Shown in pieces: positions 23,758 to 33,728 of a DNA stretch of 64,000 bases. The stretch covers positions 372,001 through 436,000 of the forward strand of contig OY282458.1 in assembly GCA_958296245.1 (NCBI GenBank), in the 5' to 3' direction. How positions within the stretch are numbered: the first letter of the stretch is position 1; the number at the start of each line of letters is the position of its first letter. The notes beneath the pieces were generated by a model that was not told where the DNA came from, did no database searches, and was given only the letters and a program-made list of their open reading frames with translations. The position numbers and the translations under genes were made by a program. Source of the DNA: an uncultured Dehalococcoidia bacterium (GTDB taxonomy: Bacteria; Chloroflexota; Dehalococcoidia; Lucifugimonadales; G958296245).

Positions 23758-26700
23758 CTATGCGCTGCCGGACAGGTACGTCCCCATGGGCTCTACGCTG
23801 TAGTCGGCGGAGCCGTTGGAGAGGCTCTCGACCGCTGCGCGGGCGGTGTCTAGGGACGTGAAGCAGGGGATGCGGCGCTCGGTGGCGGCCCGCCTTATCT
23901 TGAAGCCGTCTTGGAGCGCCTCGCGGTCGAACGTGACCGTGTTGATGACGGCGTCCACGGTGCCGTCCGTGATGACGTCCACCACGTTGGGGTGCCCTTC
24001 GGAGAGCCGTTTGGGGACGGAGACGACCTCCATTCCCAGGGCGCGTATCATCTCCGCGGTGCCTCCCGTGGCGTATAGGCCATAGCCTGCCGCGTCGAGG
24101 GCGCGGGCTATCTCTATAGACTCGGCCTTGTTCCGATCGGCGATGCTGAGGAGGATCGACCCTCTGGGGGGCAGCACGAGCCCGGCGGCCGCCAGCGCCT
24201 TGGCCGCGGCGGGCCTGAATTCGTAGTCGATGCCCATCACCTCGCCGGTGGACTTCATCTCAGGCCCCAGGTAGGTGTCCACGCCGGCCAGCTTCGACAT
24301 GGAGAAGACGGGCGCCTTGACGCCCACGACCTTCTGCTTCTCCCACAGGCCGCCGGAGTAGCCCTGCTCGGCGAGGCTCCGGCCCAGCATGGCGTTCACC
24401 GCAAGGCGGACCATCGGGACGCCGGTCACCTTGGATATGAAGGGTATCGTGCGGCTGGAGCGCGGGTTCACCTCCAGCACGTAGACCTCGGTCTTGACCG
24501 CGCCGCCCGCGTTCAGGGGGGTCCGGTAGGCCGGCCCTCCCAGCACGACGTATTGGATGTTCATGAGGCCGCGCACCTGGAGTGCGAGCCCGATGCGGGT
24601 CGTATAGTCGACGACGGTGTTGACCTCCTCCTTCGTCATGGTGAGGCCGGGATAGATGGCCATCGAGTCGCCGCTGTGTACGCCGGCCCGTTCCACGTGC
24701 TCCATCATCCCCGGTATCAGCACCGATTCCCCGTCGCAGACGGCGTCCACCTCGACCTCCCTGCCCTCGAAGTACTTGTCGATCAGGACACGGCGCCCCT
24801 CTCCCGCCGCGAACGCGTTGGAGATGAACCTGATCAACTCGGTGGGGTTGCGGACGATCTCCATTGCCCTGCCGCCCAGCACGTAGCTGGGCCTGACGAG
24901 CACCGGGTATCCCACGTCGTCCGCCACGGACAGGGCCTGCTCTATGCTCGCGACGGCTGCGCCCGGGGGGTTCGGGATGCCGACGCGGGCCAGGAAGTCC
25001 TCGAATAGCTGCCGGTCGGACGCGGTGTCGATGGACTGGGCGGTGGACCCCAGGATGGGGAGGCCTGCCCTGTCCATGGACTGGGACAGGTTTATCGCGG
25101 TCTGCCCGCCGAACTGGACCATCGTGGGAGGGTATCCCTCCCCCTCTCCACGGTCCGGGAGCGCCTCGTTCTCGATGACGTCGCGCACGCTCTCGTCGTC
25201 GAGCGGCTCGAAGTAGAGGCGGTCGCTGGTGTCGAAGTCGGTGGAGACCGTCTCCGGGTTGGAGTTGATCATGACGCTCTTGATGCCCGCGTCCCGGAGC
25301 GCCCATGCGGCATGCACCGAGCAGTAGTCGAACTCGATACCCTGTCCGATGCGGATGGGGCCGCTGCCCACCACGACGGCCTTGGGTTCCGTCAGCGGCT
25401 CTGCCTCGTTCTCCTGCTCGTAGGTGCTATAGAAGTAGGGGGTCACGGCTTCGAACTCGGCGGCGCACGTGTCGACCATCTTGTAGACGGGCCTCATGCC
25501 CAGGTCTTGGCGCAGCGACCGCACCTCCTCGGACGTCCTGTCCGTGAGCTTGCCTATCTTTTCGTCCGGAAAGCCAAGCCGCTTGGCCCTGCGCAGCAGC
25601 GCGGGCGTGAGGTTCCGGGAGAGCAGCGCTGCTTCCATGGAGGCGATTGTGCCGAACGCTCGCGTGAACCACGGGTCGATGCCGGTCAACCGGGAGATGC
25701 GCTCCGGCGCCGCGCCGCGCCTGAGGGCCATCAGCAGCGCCCACAGCCTCTCGTCGTTGGGATGAAGCGGCGCCCTGGACCAGGCTGGCGCGTCCTCTCC
25801 TTCCTCGCCGCCGGCCGCGAGCCAGTCCGGGTCTTCCCAGAGCAGGGAGCGGTTGGTGATCTCCAGGGAGCGCACCGCCTTTTGGAAGGCCGCCTCGAAC
25901 GAGCGGTCGATGGCCATCACCTCGCCGGTGGCCTTCATCTGCGTGCCGATCAGCCGGTCTCCGCCGGGGAACTTGTCGAAGGGCCAGCGCGGTATCTTCA
26001 CCACGCAGTAGTCGAGCGCCGGCTCGAAGGCCGCCAGCGTCTGCTGCGTGACCGCGTTGGGTATCTCGTCCAGCCGCTTCCCGACGGCGATCTTCGCCGC
26101 CACGCGGGCGATGGGGTAGCCGGTCGCCTTGGACGCCAGGGCGGAACTGCGGCTGACGCGGGGGTTGACCTCGATCACGTAGTAGGGGCTTTCGGCGCGG
26201 CCCCGCCCGGGGAGGGACTCGGCTACCACGTCCCCCGGCTCCAGCGCCAGTTGGACGTTGCAGCCGCCCTCGATGCCCAGGGCGCGGATGATCCGCAGGC
26301 TCGCCGACCGGAGCATCTGGTACTCCTTGTCGGACAGCGTCTGGCTGGGCGCGACGACGATGCTGTCCCCGGTGTGGACCCCCATCGGGTCGATGTTCTC
26401 CATGTTGCACACGGTGATGCAGGTGTCGGCGGCGTCGCGCATCACCTCGTACTCGACCTCCTTCCAGCCCACCAACGACCTCTCGATGAGCACCTGGCCG
26501 ATGGGACTGGCGGCGAGTCCGCCCGCAACGATCGTTTCGAACTCCTCCCGGGTGTCGGCGATGCCGCCGCCGGTGCCGCCGAGGGTATAGGCGGGCCTGA
26601 CGACGAGGGGCAGCCCCAGCTCCTCGGCGGCCTCAGCCGCCTTGTCCATGGAGCTCACCGTTGCGCTGGGAGGCGCGGGTTCGCCGATGTTCATCAATAG

Positions 26701-27102
26701 CTGGCGGAAACGGTCCCTGTCCTCCGCGTTTCGTATCGCCTCCAGCGGCGTGCCGAGCAGGCGCACGTCGTACCGGTCGAGAACCCCGGCATCCGCAAGA
26801 TCGACGGCCAGGTTGAGCCCGGTCTGGCCGCCCAGCGTCGGCAGCACCCCGTCCGGCCGCTCGGACTCGATGATCCGGGTCAGCACCTCCACGGTCAGGG
26901 GCTCGATGTACACTACGTCCGCTATGCCCTCGTCCGTCATGATGGTTGCCGGATTCGAGTTGACCAACACCGTGGTGACGCCCTCCTCGCGCAGCGCCTT
27001 GCACGCCTGCGTCCCGGCGTAGTCGAACTCCGCCGCTTGCCCGATGACGATTGGCCCGGAGCCGATTACGAGGACCTTGGAGGGTTTGGGGAAGGCTCTC
27101 AA
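23758..27102 (-). CDS. carB: Carbamoyl-phosphate synthase large subunit
   Basis: A 1114-residue synthetase that makes carbamoyl phosphate from bicarbonate, ATP and glutamine-derived ammonia for pyrimidine and arginine synthesis. The two homologous halves are clear: [19 protein letters not shown] near the start and [19 protein letters not shown] near residue 590, each followed by an ATP-grasp domain, with the allosteric MGS-like domain at the end ([16 protein letters not shown]). It is slightly longer than the usual 1070 residues. The start is TTG at 27102, in line with family N-termini. The small subunit carA is not adjacent; the gene upstream is a nuclease-like protein 2 bp away. Confidence 0.95.
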   Translation of the reverse strand: MRAFPKPSKVLVIGSGPIVIGQAAEFDYAGTQACKALREEGVTTVLVNSNPATIMTDEGIADVVYIEPLTVEVLTRIIESERPDGVLPTLGGQTGLNLAVDLADAGVLDRYDVRLLGTPLEAIRNAEDRDRFRQLLMNIGEPAPPSATVSSMDKAAEAAEELGLPLVVRPAYTLGGTGGGIADTREEFETIVAGGLAASPIGQVLIERSLVGWKEVEYEVMRDAADTCITVCNMENIDPMGVHTGDSIVVAPSQTLSDKEYQMLRSASLRIIRALGIEGGCNVQLALEPGDVVAESLPGRGRAESPYYVIEVNPRVSRSSALASKATGYPIARVAAKIAVGKRLDEIPNAVTQQTLAAFEPALDYCVVKIPRWPFDKFPGGDRLIGTQMKATGEVMAIDRSFEAAFQKAVRSLEITNRSLLWEDPDWLAAGGEEGEDAPAWSRAPLHPNDERLWALLMALRRGAAPERISRLTGIDPWFTRAFGTIASMEAALLSRNLTPALLRRAKRLGFPDEKIGKLTDRTSEEVRSLRQDLGMRPVYKMVDTCAAEFEAVTPYFYSTYEQENEAEPLTEPKAVVVGSGPIRIGQGIEFDYCSVHAAWALRDAGIKSVMINSNPETVSTDFDTSDRLYFEPLDDESVRDVIENEALPDRGEGEGYPPTMVQFGGQTAINLSQSMDRAGLPILGSTAQSIDTASDRQLFEDFLARVGIPNPPGAAVASIEQALSVADDVGYPVLVRPSYVLGGRAMEIVRNPTELIRFISNAFAAGEGRRVLIDKYFEGREVEVDAVCDGESVLIPGMMEHVERAGVHSGDSMAIYPGLTMTKEEVNTVVDYTTRIGLALQVRGLMNIQYVVLGGPAYRTPLNAGGAVKTEVYVLEVNPRSSRTIPFISKVTGVPMVRLAVNAMLGRSLAEQGYSGGLWEKQKVVGVKAPVFSMSKLAGVDTYLGPEMKSTGEVMGIDYEFRPAAAKALAAAGLVLPPRGSILLSIADRNKAESIEIARALDAAGYGLYATGGTAEMIRALGMEVVSVPKRLSEGHPNVVDVITDGTVDAVINTVTFDREALQDGFKIRRAATERRIPCFTSLDTARAAVESLSNGSADYSVEPMGTYLSGSA

Positions 27103-27104
27103 TG

Positions 27105-28025
27105 CTAGGCGCCCACGACGTACTTGTAGGATGCCTCGAACAGCTCGTCAAGCCGGTCCGAGTCGAAGCTGGTATCCGTGATCTTCACGTAGTAATGATT
27201 GTCGTGCCAAGAGCCCTGCAGATCCTGAGGAACATCGATACTGAGTTCCTCGGGTGGTCCAGGCAGCCTGAACCACAGATGGAAGCCGTCGCCGGTCCCT
27301 AATGACGACAACCCAACTACATTCCACCTCCCAGACTTGAACGGGATGTAGCTATTCCTGAATAAAGGCTTCAGAGGCCAACCCTTGGACTGGATCTTCC
27401 CTCGTACGTTGTTGAACAGTGCCTTCCCCAGCTCCACTTGCTGGCTGCTCCAGCCTAAGCGCTCTCGATAATTGTCCCACGTCCATCCTTCTGGTGGACT
27501 TGCGCCGGGCGGTGCCCCCGGCGTAGGGAGTTGGTTGACGACGACGAAACTGTCCCCTTTATCCTTGAATCTGCGGATTTCGACGAAGTTGAATTCAAAA
27601 GCGTCCACTACGTACTGAGAAAGCTCCACCAGGTTACCGAGAATCTCCGGAGCGACGACAATTATCCGAATGGAGTCAAACTTCACGTCGGCCTCAGCGA
27701 CGTCATGCCGCTGCAAGAAGAGCCGAACGCTGTCCTGATTGACCTTTGCCCAACTCGCATATCTGAGCGCCTGAAGGAGTACGTCGACGCCGGCCGGCAC
27801 GTTCTTCAGTTCAACGATGACGAGGCGGCCCTGGGACCTGTCAACGGCCATGATGTCGAGGCGGCCGTCATCGGTATACACTTGTCGTGCGACGCTTTCG
27901 ATGCCTTCGCCCAATAGCTGTGGGTTGTCGAAGACGAAACTCTCAAGGTCATTAACCTCGTCTGCAAACGGTTCTTCTTGCACAGGGACTCCCCCGTCGG
28001 TCGTAAGTCGAAACAAGTCTGGCAT
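27105..28025 (-). CDS. PD-(D/E)XK nuclease-like protein (DUF91/NucS-like)
   Basis: A 306-residue protein. The core [20 protein letters not shown] followed by KN (about residues 54-75) has the D-x(n)-ExK arrangement of restriction-endonuclease-fold proteins of the DUF91/NucS type, and [12 protein letters not shown] is the helix that usually follows. The C-terminal 150 residues look like a separate domain ([15 protein letters not shown], then a beta-rich end). It may cut or bind DNA; no partner enzyme is present. It stops 2 bp before carB and could be co-transcribed with it by chance. GC is lower than in carB, which hints at recent gain. Confidence 0.65.
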   Translation of the reverse strand: MPDLFRLTTDGGVPVQEEPFADEVNDLESFVFDNPQLLGEGIESVARQVYTDDGRLDIMAVDRSQGRLVIVELKNVPAGVDVLLQALRYASWAKVNQDSVRLFLQRHDVAEADVKFDSIRIIVVAPEILGNLVELSQYVVDAFEFNFVEIRRFKDKGDSFVVVNQLPTPGAPPGASPPEGWTWDNYRERLGWSSQQVELGKALFNNVRGKIQSKGWPLKPLFRNSYIPFKSGRWNVVGLSSLGTGDGFHLWFRLPGPPEELSIDVPQDLQGSWHDNHYYVKITDTSFDSDRLDELFEASYKYVVGA

Positions 28026-28225
28026 CGGTCCTTATCCCTCCATCACCCCAACTGCTGTTTCAAATAGGCGGTCAAAGCATGGTATCACGGCGAGGAGGCG
28101 CGCTAGACCTGATACTGTCCGACTTCGCGGAGCAGCCGGGCTTCGTGTGCGAGGCCATCTGATGCTGCCCCGCGGCAAGGGCAACTCGAGCCGGCGGTGT
28201 CGTTTCAGTAGGAACGGAGATAGCC

Positions 28226-28435
28226 ATGTGCAGAAGCATAAAGACGCTGCGTAGAAAGGACGGCCCGGCGGACTCCGGCGAGGTACGCGCCGCGGCTTTG
28301 CAGTACGTGCGGAAGGTCAGCGGATACCGTGAGCCTTCGCGCGTCAACGCGCCAGCGTTCTACGCCGCCGTGGACGACGTAACTGAGGCCTCCGAGCGCC
28401 TGCTTGCCTCGCTGCGGCCCGGGGCGCGGGCGTAG
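28226..28435 (+). CDS. DUF2277 family protein
   Basis: A 69-residue protein of the DUF2277 family, recognised by MCRSIKTLRR at the start and ALQYVRKVSGYREPSRVNAP in the middle, which are the conserved parts of these short proteins. The length is typical. Function is unknown. ATG follows GAACGGAGATAGCC, a usable ribosome site. About 200 bp before it hold no recognisable gene. Confidence 0.85.
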   Translation: MCRSIKTLRRKDGPADSGEVRAAALQYVRKVSGYREPSRVNAPAFYAAVDDVTEASERLLASLRPGARA

Positions 28436-28559
28436 CCCGCCCGGAGCCGTAGGCGCTCGGAGCATCTCGGACCCACTGGGACCGGTGGAGCTCCCCTGTT
28501 CAGGGACTGAGGGGCTTGTATCTGAGGGACACCCCTTCGGCAGGCTCCCAGACTCCGGG

Positions 28560-28584
28560 CAGAAGGGGGTTGCCCTTCTGCACA
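28560..28584. terminator. Hairpin, possible terminator or repeat fragment
   Basis: GCAGAAGGG and CCCTTCTGC form a perfect stem around a short loop, after the DUF2277 gene. No U-run follows, so it may be a repeat fragment; a related CAGACTCCGGGCAGAAGGGG wording recalls the elements elsewhere in the window. Confidence 0.35.
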
Positions 28585-28665
28585 CCCCTAACGGCGCGCC
28601 GCCGGGTGTATCATTGCGGGAGGCTTGGCGGGGCCAGCCGCAATCTGCTGAACGGGGAGAGGGCA

Positions 28666-30429
28666 TTGACTACAAACTCTGCCGACATGTTCGCCGATAC
28701 GTGGTTGACTGCCGAGCCGGTGTACCTGACCGACATGGGACGGTGCGAGCCGGCGGAGGCGGCGTCCGACTGGGCGGTCAGGGGAAGATGGCGGAAGCTG
28801 GACTACGAGGCTGAAGGCCTCTCCGGCGTCATGCTGCTGGCCGGACCGGAGCAGACGGCGCCAGAGATACGCTACGACCTGGGCGCCTCCGGGTGGCATT
28901 CGATCTCCGTAGGCGTCTACACTCGGATGGAGCCTCCCGTCGACCTGCTCGTCCGCATGGACGACGAGGAGACCTTCTCCCGTCTTAGCTACCCGGCGGG
29001 AGACCGGCCCCGCGAAGAGGGGATCGGGGAGCTGTTCTGGAAGGTCGCCGACATGACGGACCGGAAGTTGGTGGTGCGCCAGATCGCGGTGAGGGTGGGA
29101 GAGGGAGAGGGGCCGGGCGCGCACCGGTGCATGAACGCCAGCATCGCCTACGTCAAGCTGACGGCGCTGTCCGATGGCGAGGTCCATGCCCTGCTGGAGG
29201 ATCGGCAACGCACGGACACCCGGCGGCTGTTCGCTCACAACGACGCTCATGGCTTCCACTTCAGTTTGAGGGTTACGACTGCTGAGCAGATCAGACGTGA
29301 GATCGAGCCGTTCCGGGACTCCGACTTCTCCCGTCTGTACTGGGAGTCGGGCGGCGGCGACAACGTCTACTACTTCAGCAAGATCGCTTCCATCCCGACC
29401 AACGACAGCGTGACCGCGTTCCCCAGGCACGGCGACCGGATGCACGCGGAGAGCTGGAGGGCGCTCCGCGACCAGGGCATCGACCCGTTCCGGGTCGCGT
29501 TGGACTACGCGCACGAGATCGGCCTGGAGTTTCACGCAAGCTGGCGCGTCGCCGGCTTTCACGCTCCGCCCATGGACTTGGAGAACTCCAAGTCTCCGCT
29601 GTACCGGTTCCGCCCCGATCTTCGAGGAGCGGACCGCCGCGGTAACCCCACCCCCCGTATATCGTTCACCTACCCGGAGACACGCCGGTTTGTAATATCG
29701 CTGCTGCGCGAGATGGCTGAGTACGGCGTGGACGGGGTATGCCTGCTGTACAACCGCAGGCCTCCGGTCGTGGAGTACGAGCCGCCGCTGGTGGATGGCT
29801 TCCGGAAGGAGTACGGTTTGGACCCCAGGGGGCTAGACGAGGATGACGCAAGGTGGCTGTCCTACCGGGCCCGCGTCCTTACGCAGTTCCACCGGGAGAT
29901 CCGCAAGTCGATGGACGAGGCGGCGGAGGCGATGGGTCGAGGCGAGCGCATAGAGGTCTCCGCGGTGGTGATGTCCAGCGAGAAGGAGAATCTCCAGAAC
30001 GGGTTGGACCTGCGGGAGTGGGTAGGAGAGGGGCTAGTGGATACGATAATCCCCCACAGCTCCGCGCCCAACCTCGACAGCATGGTGGAGACCTGGGTGG
30101 AGACGCGGGACGCGGAGTGGTTTCTGTCGCTGACCCGGGGCACGCCGTGCAAGCTGGCCCTGAACCTGATGCCGAGGGACTCGAGCGCCGAGTCGTACCG
30201 CAGGCGCGCCGCCGCCCTCTACGGCGCGGGGGTGGAGCATTTCTTCTTCTGGGACTGCGTACACGGCAGCCGCATCACTAACGCCCCCAACTGGAGCGCT
30301 CTCAAGCGGCTGGGCCACGCCGGGGAGGTGCGCTCGTGGGCGGAGTCCGGAGGGCGCGGCTTGGGGTCTGCGCCGACGGCGCTTAAACGGCTTGGCGACT
30401 GGGACCTGTCCTACGTGACGCCGGGATAG
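28666..30429 (+). CDS. GH10-like glycoside-hydrolase family protein
   Basis: A 587-residue protein. Residues 1-190 look like a beta-rich accessory domain; from about 200 on there is a TIM-barrel pattern resembling the bacterial glycosyl-hydrolase-like family that includes YddW (FHASWRVAGFHAPP, GVDGVCLLYNRRPP, DTIIPHSSA, FFFWDC). Family members act on polysaccharide or peptidoglycan, but no signal peptide is visible. The TTG at 28666 is preferred because GGGGAGAG lies 6-8 bases before it and the longer frame upstream runs through a repeat. Catalytic residues cannot be assigned with confidence. Confidence 0.6.
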   Translation: MTTNSADMFADTWLTAEPVYLTDMGRCEPAEAASDWAVRGRWRKLDYEAEGLSGVMLLAGPEQTAPEIRYDLGASGWHSISVGVYTRMEPPVDLLVRMDDEETFSRLSYPAGDRPREEGIGELFWKVADMTDRKLVVRQIAVRVGEGEGPGAHRCMNASIAYVKLTALSDGEVHALLEDRQRTDTRRLFAHNDAHGFHFSLRVTTAEQIRREIEPFRDSDFSRLYWESGGGDNVYYFSKIASIPTNDSVTAFPRHGDRMHAESWRALRDQGIDPFRVALDYAHEIGLEFHASWRVAGFHAPPMDLENSKSPLYRFRPDLRGADRRGNPTPRISFTYPETRRFVISLLREMAEYGVDGVCLLYNRRPPVVEYEPPLVDGFRKEYGLDPRGLDEDDARWLSYRARVLTQFHREIRKSMDEAAEAMGRGERIEVSAVVMSSEKENLQNGLDLREWVGEGLVDTIIPHSSAPNLDSMVETWVETRDAEWFLSLTRGTPCKLALNLMPRDSSAESYRRRAAALYGAGVEHFFFWDCVHGSRITNAPNWSALKRLGHAGEVRSWAESGGRGLGSAPTALKRLGDWDLSYVTPG

Positions 30430-30452
30430 GGGTTCCTAGCTCGGCGGCCCGC

Positions 30453-30719
30453 TCATCTCAGGGCGGCGAGCGCCTGACCCTCAGATAGGCCGACGACCAC
30501 GACCGTCTTATCCCTTGCTCTTCCGCCCGCCACGATTTGTATCCGGGTCTTGCTCACGCCCAAGCGCTTGGCCAGCAGCTTGACCATCGCCGCGTTGGCC
30601 TTGCCGTCTTCGGGCGGCGCCGTTACGTGTACTCTAACCGCGCCGTCCGGGGTGAGCGCGGCGGCGTTGCGCCCCGCCCGTGGGAGTACCCTGACCTTTA
30701 GTAGGCTGCGTAAGATGGT
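30453..30719 (-). CDS. DUF167 (YggU) family protein, no normal start codon
   Basis: Not in an ATG/GTG/TTG-started frame of family length, but the translation is unmistakable: KVRVLPRAGRNAAALTPDG, then TAPPEDGKANAAMVKLLAKR and the end GLSEGQALAALR, the whole DUF167 domain of about 80 residues. Upstream of KVRV the frame runs ILRSLL, GRKT... to a TAG without any usual start. Either an unusual start codon is used or the 5' end was replaced by the two 17-base repeats at 30699-30790. It follows the zinc-ribbon membrane protein on the same strand. Function unknown. Confidence 0.65.
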   Translation of the reverse strand, partial: TILRSLLKVRVLPRAGRNAAALTPDGAVRVHVTAPPEDGKANAAMVKLLAKRLGVSKTRIQIVAGGRARDKTVVVVGLSEGQALAALR

Positions 30720-30802
30720 CTTCCTTCCTATCGAGAATCCTATCGCCCGGTGTGGGAGTGTCTTGGCCTTATCAGGCTACGGAAGAACCCTTCAGTAATC
30801 TG

Positions 30803-32143
30803 TCAGCTAGGCGTCGGCCATTGCACGCTCGCAGGTTGGGCCGCCGCAGCCGGGTCTTCCGTTGGGGCGGGATCCCGGTAGTAGGACGTCAGGTTGTACA
30901 GGACGACGAGGAGGAAGACTGCTACTAAGAAAGCGGCCTGGAAGGGGCGGGCCACGCGGGCTTCCATCCAGCCCAACAGCCAGTGGAGCGCGAATCCCGC
31001 GTACGCGAAGACGGCAGGGGCAGCGGCGAACAGGCGACTATCCCAGCCCTGCGAGACGGTCAGGCCGCCCGCGGCGACGGCGCTGGCGAAGAGCGCCCAG
31101 AGCATCAGGCGCCGCCGGTCGCCCAGTCCCCTAAGCCCGACGAGCAGCCCGGTGGCCGCCAGTAAGCCCGTTGCCGGGTCCAGCCGCCGCGAACCCTCCA
31201 CGGACCAGAGCAGGCCGCGCGCAGCGCTCACTATGCTTCCGAGGGCGTGGCGGCTCTGCTCCGTGAAGCCGTTGGCCTCCTGGTACTGCGGTGACCTCGA
31301 TATCCAGACCTCCCCGGCATGGCTCCAGACGTCCCCGGCGTTGAGCGTCAGCGCCGCCAGATACGGCGCCAGGACCAGGGCCGCGACTATGAGAAACGTG
31401 CGTGCGCCGCGCGCCGTCTCGGCGGGCGGGTCGTCCGCGAAGAGGAGCTCGCGGGCCCAAAACAGGGCGACTGCCGCTGAGAAGATGAAGAAGGCATTGT
31501 GAAGATACGCGCTTGCTCCGAAGGCGACCGCAGCGAGCGCTAATAACCAGAGCCTTGCCTTGGGCCGTCCGCCTTCGGCCATGCCTGCAAGCAGCGCGAC
31601 GGTCCCCAGGAGCTCCAGGAGGAGGAATCCCACCATGGGCAGGGCGCGGCTGCTATATTCGAGGTGCCAGGCGCTGAAGGCGAGCATTATAGTGGCAAAC
31701 AGCGCCGACCTGCGGTCGAAGACCAGCAGACACATTACGTAGAACGCCGCCAGCGCCGCCACTCCCAGCGCCGCCGATAACATGCGGGCGGCTGCCGGGG
31801 AGCTTCCTGACAGCTTCATCCATCCGCTCAGGATATACGGGTAGCCGGCGGGCTGTCCCGTCGATTCCGCCCACAGCCCCGCGGGGAAGCCGCGCACGGC
31901 TTCCGCGGCCGCGTCTAGGAAGGCGGTTTCCGCCGGCTGAAGCTCTATGGAGTCGATACTGAAGACCCGGATGAGGGCGGCCGCCGCCAGCGCCACTGCC
32001 GCCGCTGCCACCCAGCCGTCCCACGCGGGGCGGCTGAGGGTGGGCGCTGCGGAGGGGATTGAGGCCAGTGAGTGGCCGCAGTGGCCGCAGAAGGAGGCCG
32101 TTTGCCGGTTGTCGGCGCCGCAGCGGGGGCAAGCCGGTGGCAG
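30803..32143 (-). CDS. Zinc-ribbon membrane protein, GT39-like
   Basis: An integral membrane protein with about nine helices, resembling ArnT/PMT-type glycosyltransferases (a luminal acidic/Arg segment after helix 1, then MLSAALGVAALAAFYVM). The GTG at 32011 gives 402 residues, but the frame is open to 32143 and the extra 44 codons encode CPRCGADNRQTASFCGHCG, a perfect zinc ribbon, so translation must begin further up. The only start that fits is CTG at 32141-32143, which has AGGGAGGA four bases before it. This gives 446 residues. The ribosome site overlaps the stop of the SDR gene. Confidence 0.7.
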   Translation of the reverse strand: MPPACPRCGADNRQTASFCGHCGHSLASIPSAAPTLSRPAWDGWVAAAAVALAAAALIRVFSIDSIELQPAETAFLDAAAEAVRGFPAGLWAESTGQPAGYPYILSGWMKLSGSSPAAARMLSAALGVAALAAFYVMCLLVFDRRSALFATIMLAFSAWHLEYSSRALPMVGFLLLELLGTVALLAGMAEGGRPKARLWLLALAAVAFGASAYLHNAFFIFSAAVALFWARELLFADDPPAETARGARTFLIVAALVLAPYLAALTLNAGDVWSHAGEVWISRSPQYQEANGFTEQSRHALGSIVSAARGLLWSVEGSRRLDPATGLLAATGLLVGLRGLGDRRRLMLWALFASAVAAGGLTVSQGWDSRLFAAAPAVFAYAGFALHWLLGWMEARVARPFQAAFLVAVFLLVVLYNLTSYYRDPAPTEDPAAAAQPASVQWPTPS

Positions 32144-32153
32144 AGTGTCCTCC

Positions 32154-32912
32154 CTAGGCGTGGGCCATGGCGCCGCCGTCCACGTACACCATTTGCCCGG
32201 TGACGAAATCCGACGCGTCGGAGGACAGGTATACCAGAAGGCCGCAGAGGTCCGAGGGGCGCCCTCTCCGCTTCGAGGGGATGAATCGCACGAGAAGCTC
32301 CCGCCCGGCCTCCTCCGCGGGCGTCTCGGCGCTCAGCCACCCGGCCCCGATGCCGTTGACGCGCACGTTGTCCCTGGCCCACTCGAGACCCAGAGCGGCG
32401 GTTAGCTGCTTGACGGCCCCTTGGGCGGCGCAGGCTGCGGCCGAGTTGACAAGGCCGCGCTCGGCCAGACCCGACGCGATGTTGATGACGCGGCCGCCCC
32501 CCTGCGCGAGCATATGCCTCCCCACGGCCCTGCAGAGCAAGAAGGTTGACCTTACGTTGAGACGCATAACGGCGTCCCACTCCGCATCGGTCGTCTCCAC
32601 CAACGGCTTCCCGAAATCGACGCGGGCGTTGTTTACCAGGATGTCTATTCTGTCGAACCTAGCCGTCACCTCGGCGACTACTCGATCTACGTCCTCGGAG
32701 CCTGTCAGGACGGATTCGATGACCAAGGCCTCTCGCCCCGCCGCGCGGACCGAGCGCGCCGCGTCGTGTACGTCGGAGCCTGCATGGCCGGCGAGCGCCA
32801 CGTCCGCCCCGGCTTCGGCCAGCGCCGCCGCGAAGTGGGGGGTCCATCCCCTGCGGTCGCCTGTTACCAGGGCAATTCTGCCCGTCAGGTCCCACCCGCT
32901 ACGCGCCGCCAT
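32154..32912 (-). CDS. Degenerate short-chain dehydrogenase (likely pseudoenzyme)
   Basis: A 252-residue SDR fold protein: ALVTGDRRGW near residue 15, ILVNNAR near 90, RVINIASG near 138 and the C-terminal GQMVYVDGG. Catalytic features are missing: the TGxxxGxG loop is TGDRRGWT, NNAG is NNAR, and the YxxxK pair is replaced by AxxxQ in AACAAQGAV. It therefore may bind a nucleotide poorly and is unlikely to catalyse the usual reaction. Its start overlaps the end of a normal SDR gene by 14 bases, so it may serve as a partner subunit of that enzyme. Confidence 0.8.
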   Translation of the reverse strand: MAARSGWDLTGRIALVTGDRRGWTPHFAAALAEAGADVALAGHAGSDVHDAARSVRAAGREALVIESVLTGSEDVDRVVAEVTARFDRIDILVNNARVDFGKPLVETTDAEWDAVMRLNVRSTFLLCRAVGRHMLAQGGGRVINIASGLAERGLVNSAAACAAQGAVKQLTAALGLEWARDNVRVNGIGAGWLSAETPAEEAGRELLVRFIPSKRRGRPSDLCGLLVYLSSDASDFVTGQMVYVDGGAMAHA

Positions 32913-33720
32913 CGTGCTCCATGTCCAGCGGGACGAGAGGCGCGTGGCCCGTGGGAGCGTATCCGCCGGCCAGTGCTCCTCCGTCTATGGCGAACGTAGC
33001 GCCGTTCATGTAGTCGGACGCCGAGGAAGCGAGCAGCACGATTGCCGGGCCTATCTCCTGCGGCCGTCCCGTCCTCCCTATCGGGATGAGGTCTCCCGAC
33101 GGCAGCGTCTCCCTCGACGCATTCACGCCCTCGGTAGGAAACAGGCCGGGAACAAGGCAATTGCTGGTAACGCCGTACCGGCCGAGGCTGGTAGCCAGTG
33201 TGCGGGTAAGTTGGACCAGAGCGCCCTTGGCGCAGGCGTACATGTAGTTGTCTCGGCCTCCGCGCAGCCCGAAGCCGGACGAGATGTTTATGATCTTACC
33301 CTCACCACGGCCCGACATGTGCTTGGCAACCGCTCGGGAGCAATAGAACGCCCCCGTCAGGTTGGCGTCCAGCACCCGGTGCCACTCCTGGTCGTCGATG
33401 TCCCAGATGGGCGCCCCCCCTTGGTCCCGGACCATGCCCGCATTGTTCACCAGCACGTCCACCTTGCCCAGTTCGTCTATCGTTCGCGCCATTAGGCGGT
33501 CTACCCGGTGGGAGTCGGTGACGTCCGTCGGTATTGCCAGAGCGCGCGCACCCGATGCGGCGGCAAGCCTCGCAACGTCGGTTATGGGCCCTTCCCGGCG
33601 TCCGGCGGCGACCACGGCGGCGCCGGCCCCGGCCAGCGCGAGGACCATCTCACGTCCCAGACCCGTGCCGCCTCCGGTGACGATGGCGACGCGGTCATCC
33701 AGGTCGAGGTGATCGAGCAT
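32899..33720 (-). CDS. Short-chain dehydrogenase/reductase
   Basis: A 273-residue NAD(P)-dependent oxidoreductase. Motifs are intact: TGGGTGLGR (coenzyme loop), NNAG, IINISSG with the catalytic Ser, and the YMYACAKG segment with Tyr and Lys. The ATG at 33720 matches the family N-terminus (LDDRVAIVTGGG about 8 residues in); a longer frame to 33798 lies partly in the tgt gene and is rejected. It follows tgt by 8 bp and overlaps the degenerate SDR. Substrate unknown. Confidence 0.88.
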   Translation of the reverse strand: MLDHLDLDDRVAIVTGGGTGLGREMVLALAGAGAAVVAAGRREGPITDVARLAAASGARALAIPTDVTDSHRVDRLMARTIDELGKVDVLVNNAGMVRDQGGAPIWDIDDQEWHRVLDANLTGAFYCSRAVAKHMSGRGEGKIINISSGFGLRGGRDNYMYACAKGALVQLTRTLATSLGRYGVTSNCLVPGLFPTEGVNASRETLPSGDLIPIGRTGRPQEIGPAIVLLASSASDYMNGATFAIDGGALAGGYAPTGHAPLVPLDMEHDGGA

Positions 33721-33728
33721 CCCTGGCC

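Noticed and set aside
25312-26700. 462-codon open frame opposite carB
   Set aside because: It is antisense to a highly conserved gene, has Arg/Gly/His-rich composition typical of GC-rich shadow frames, and shows no domain.
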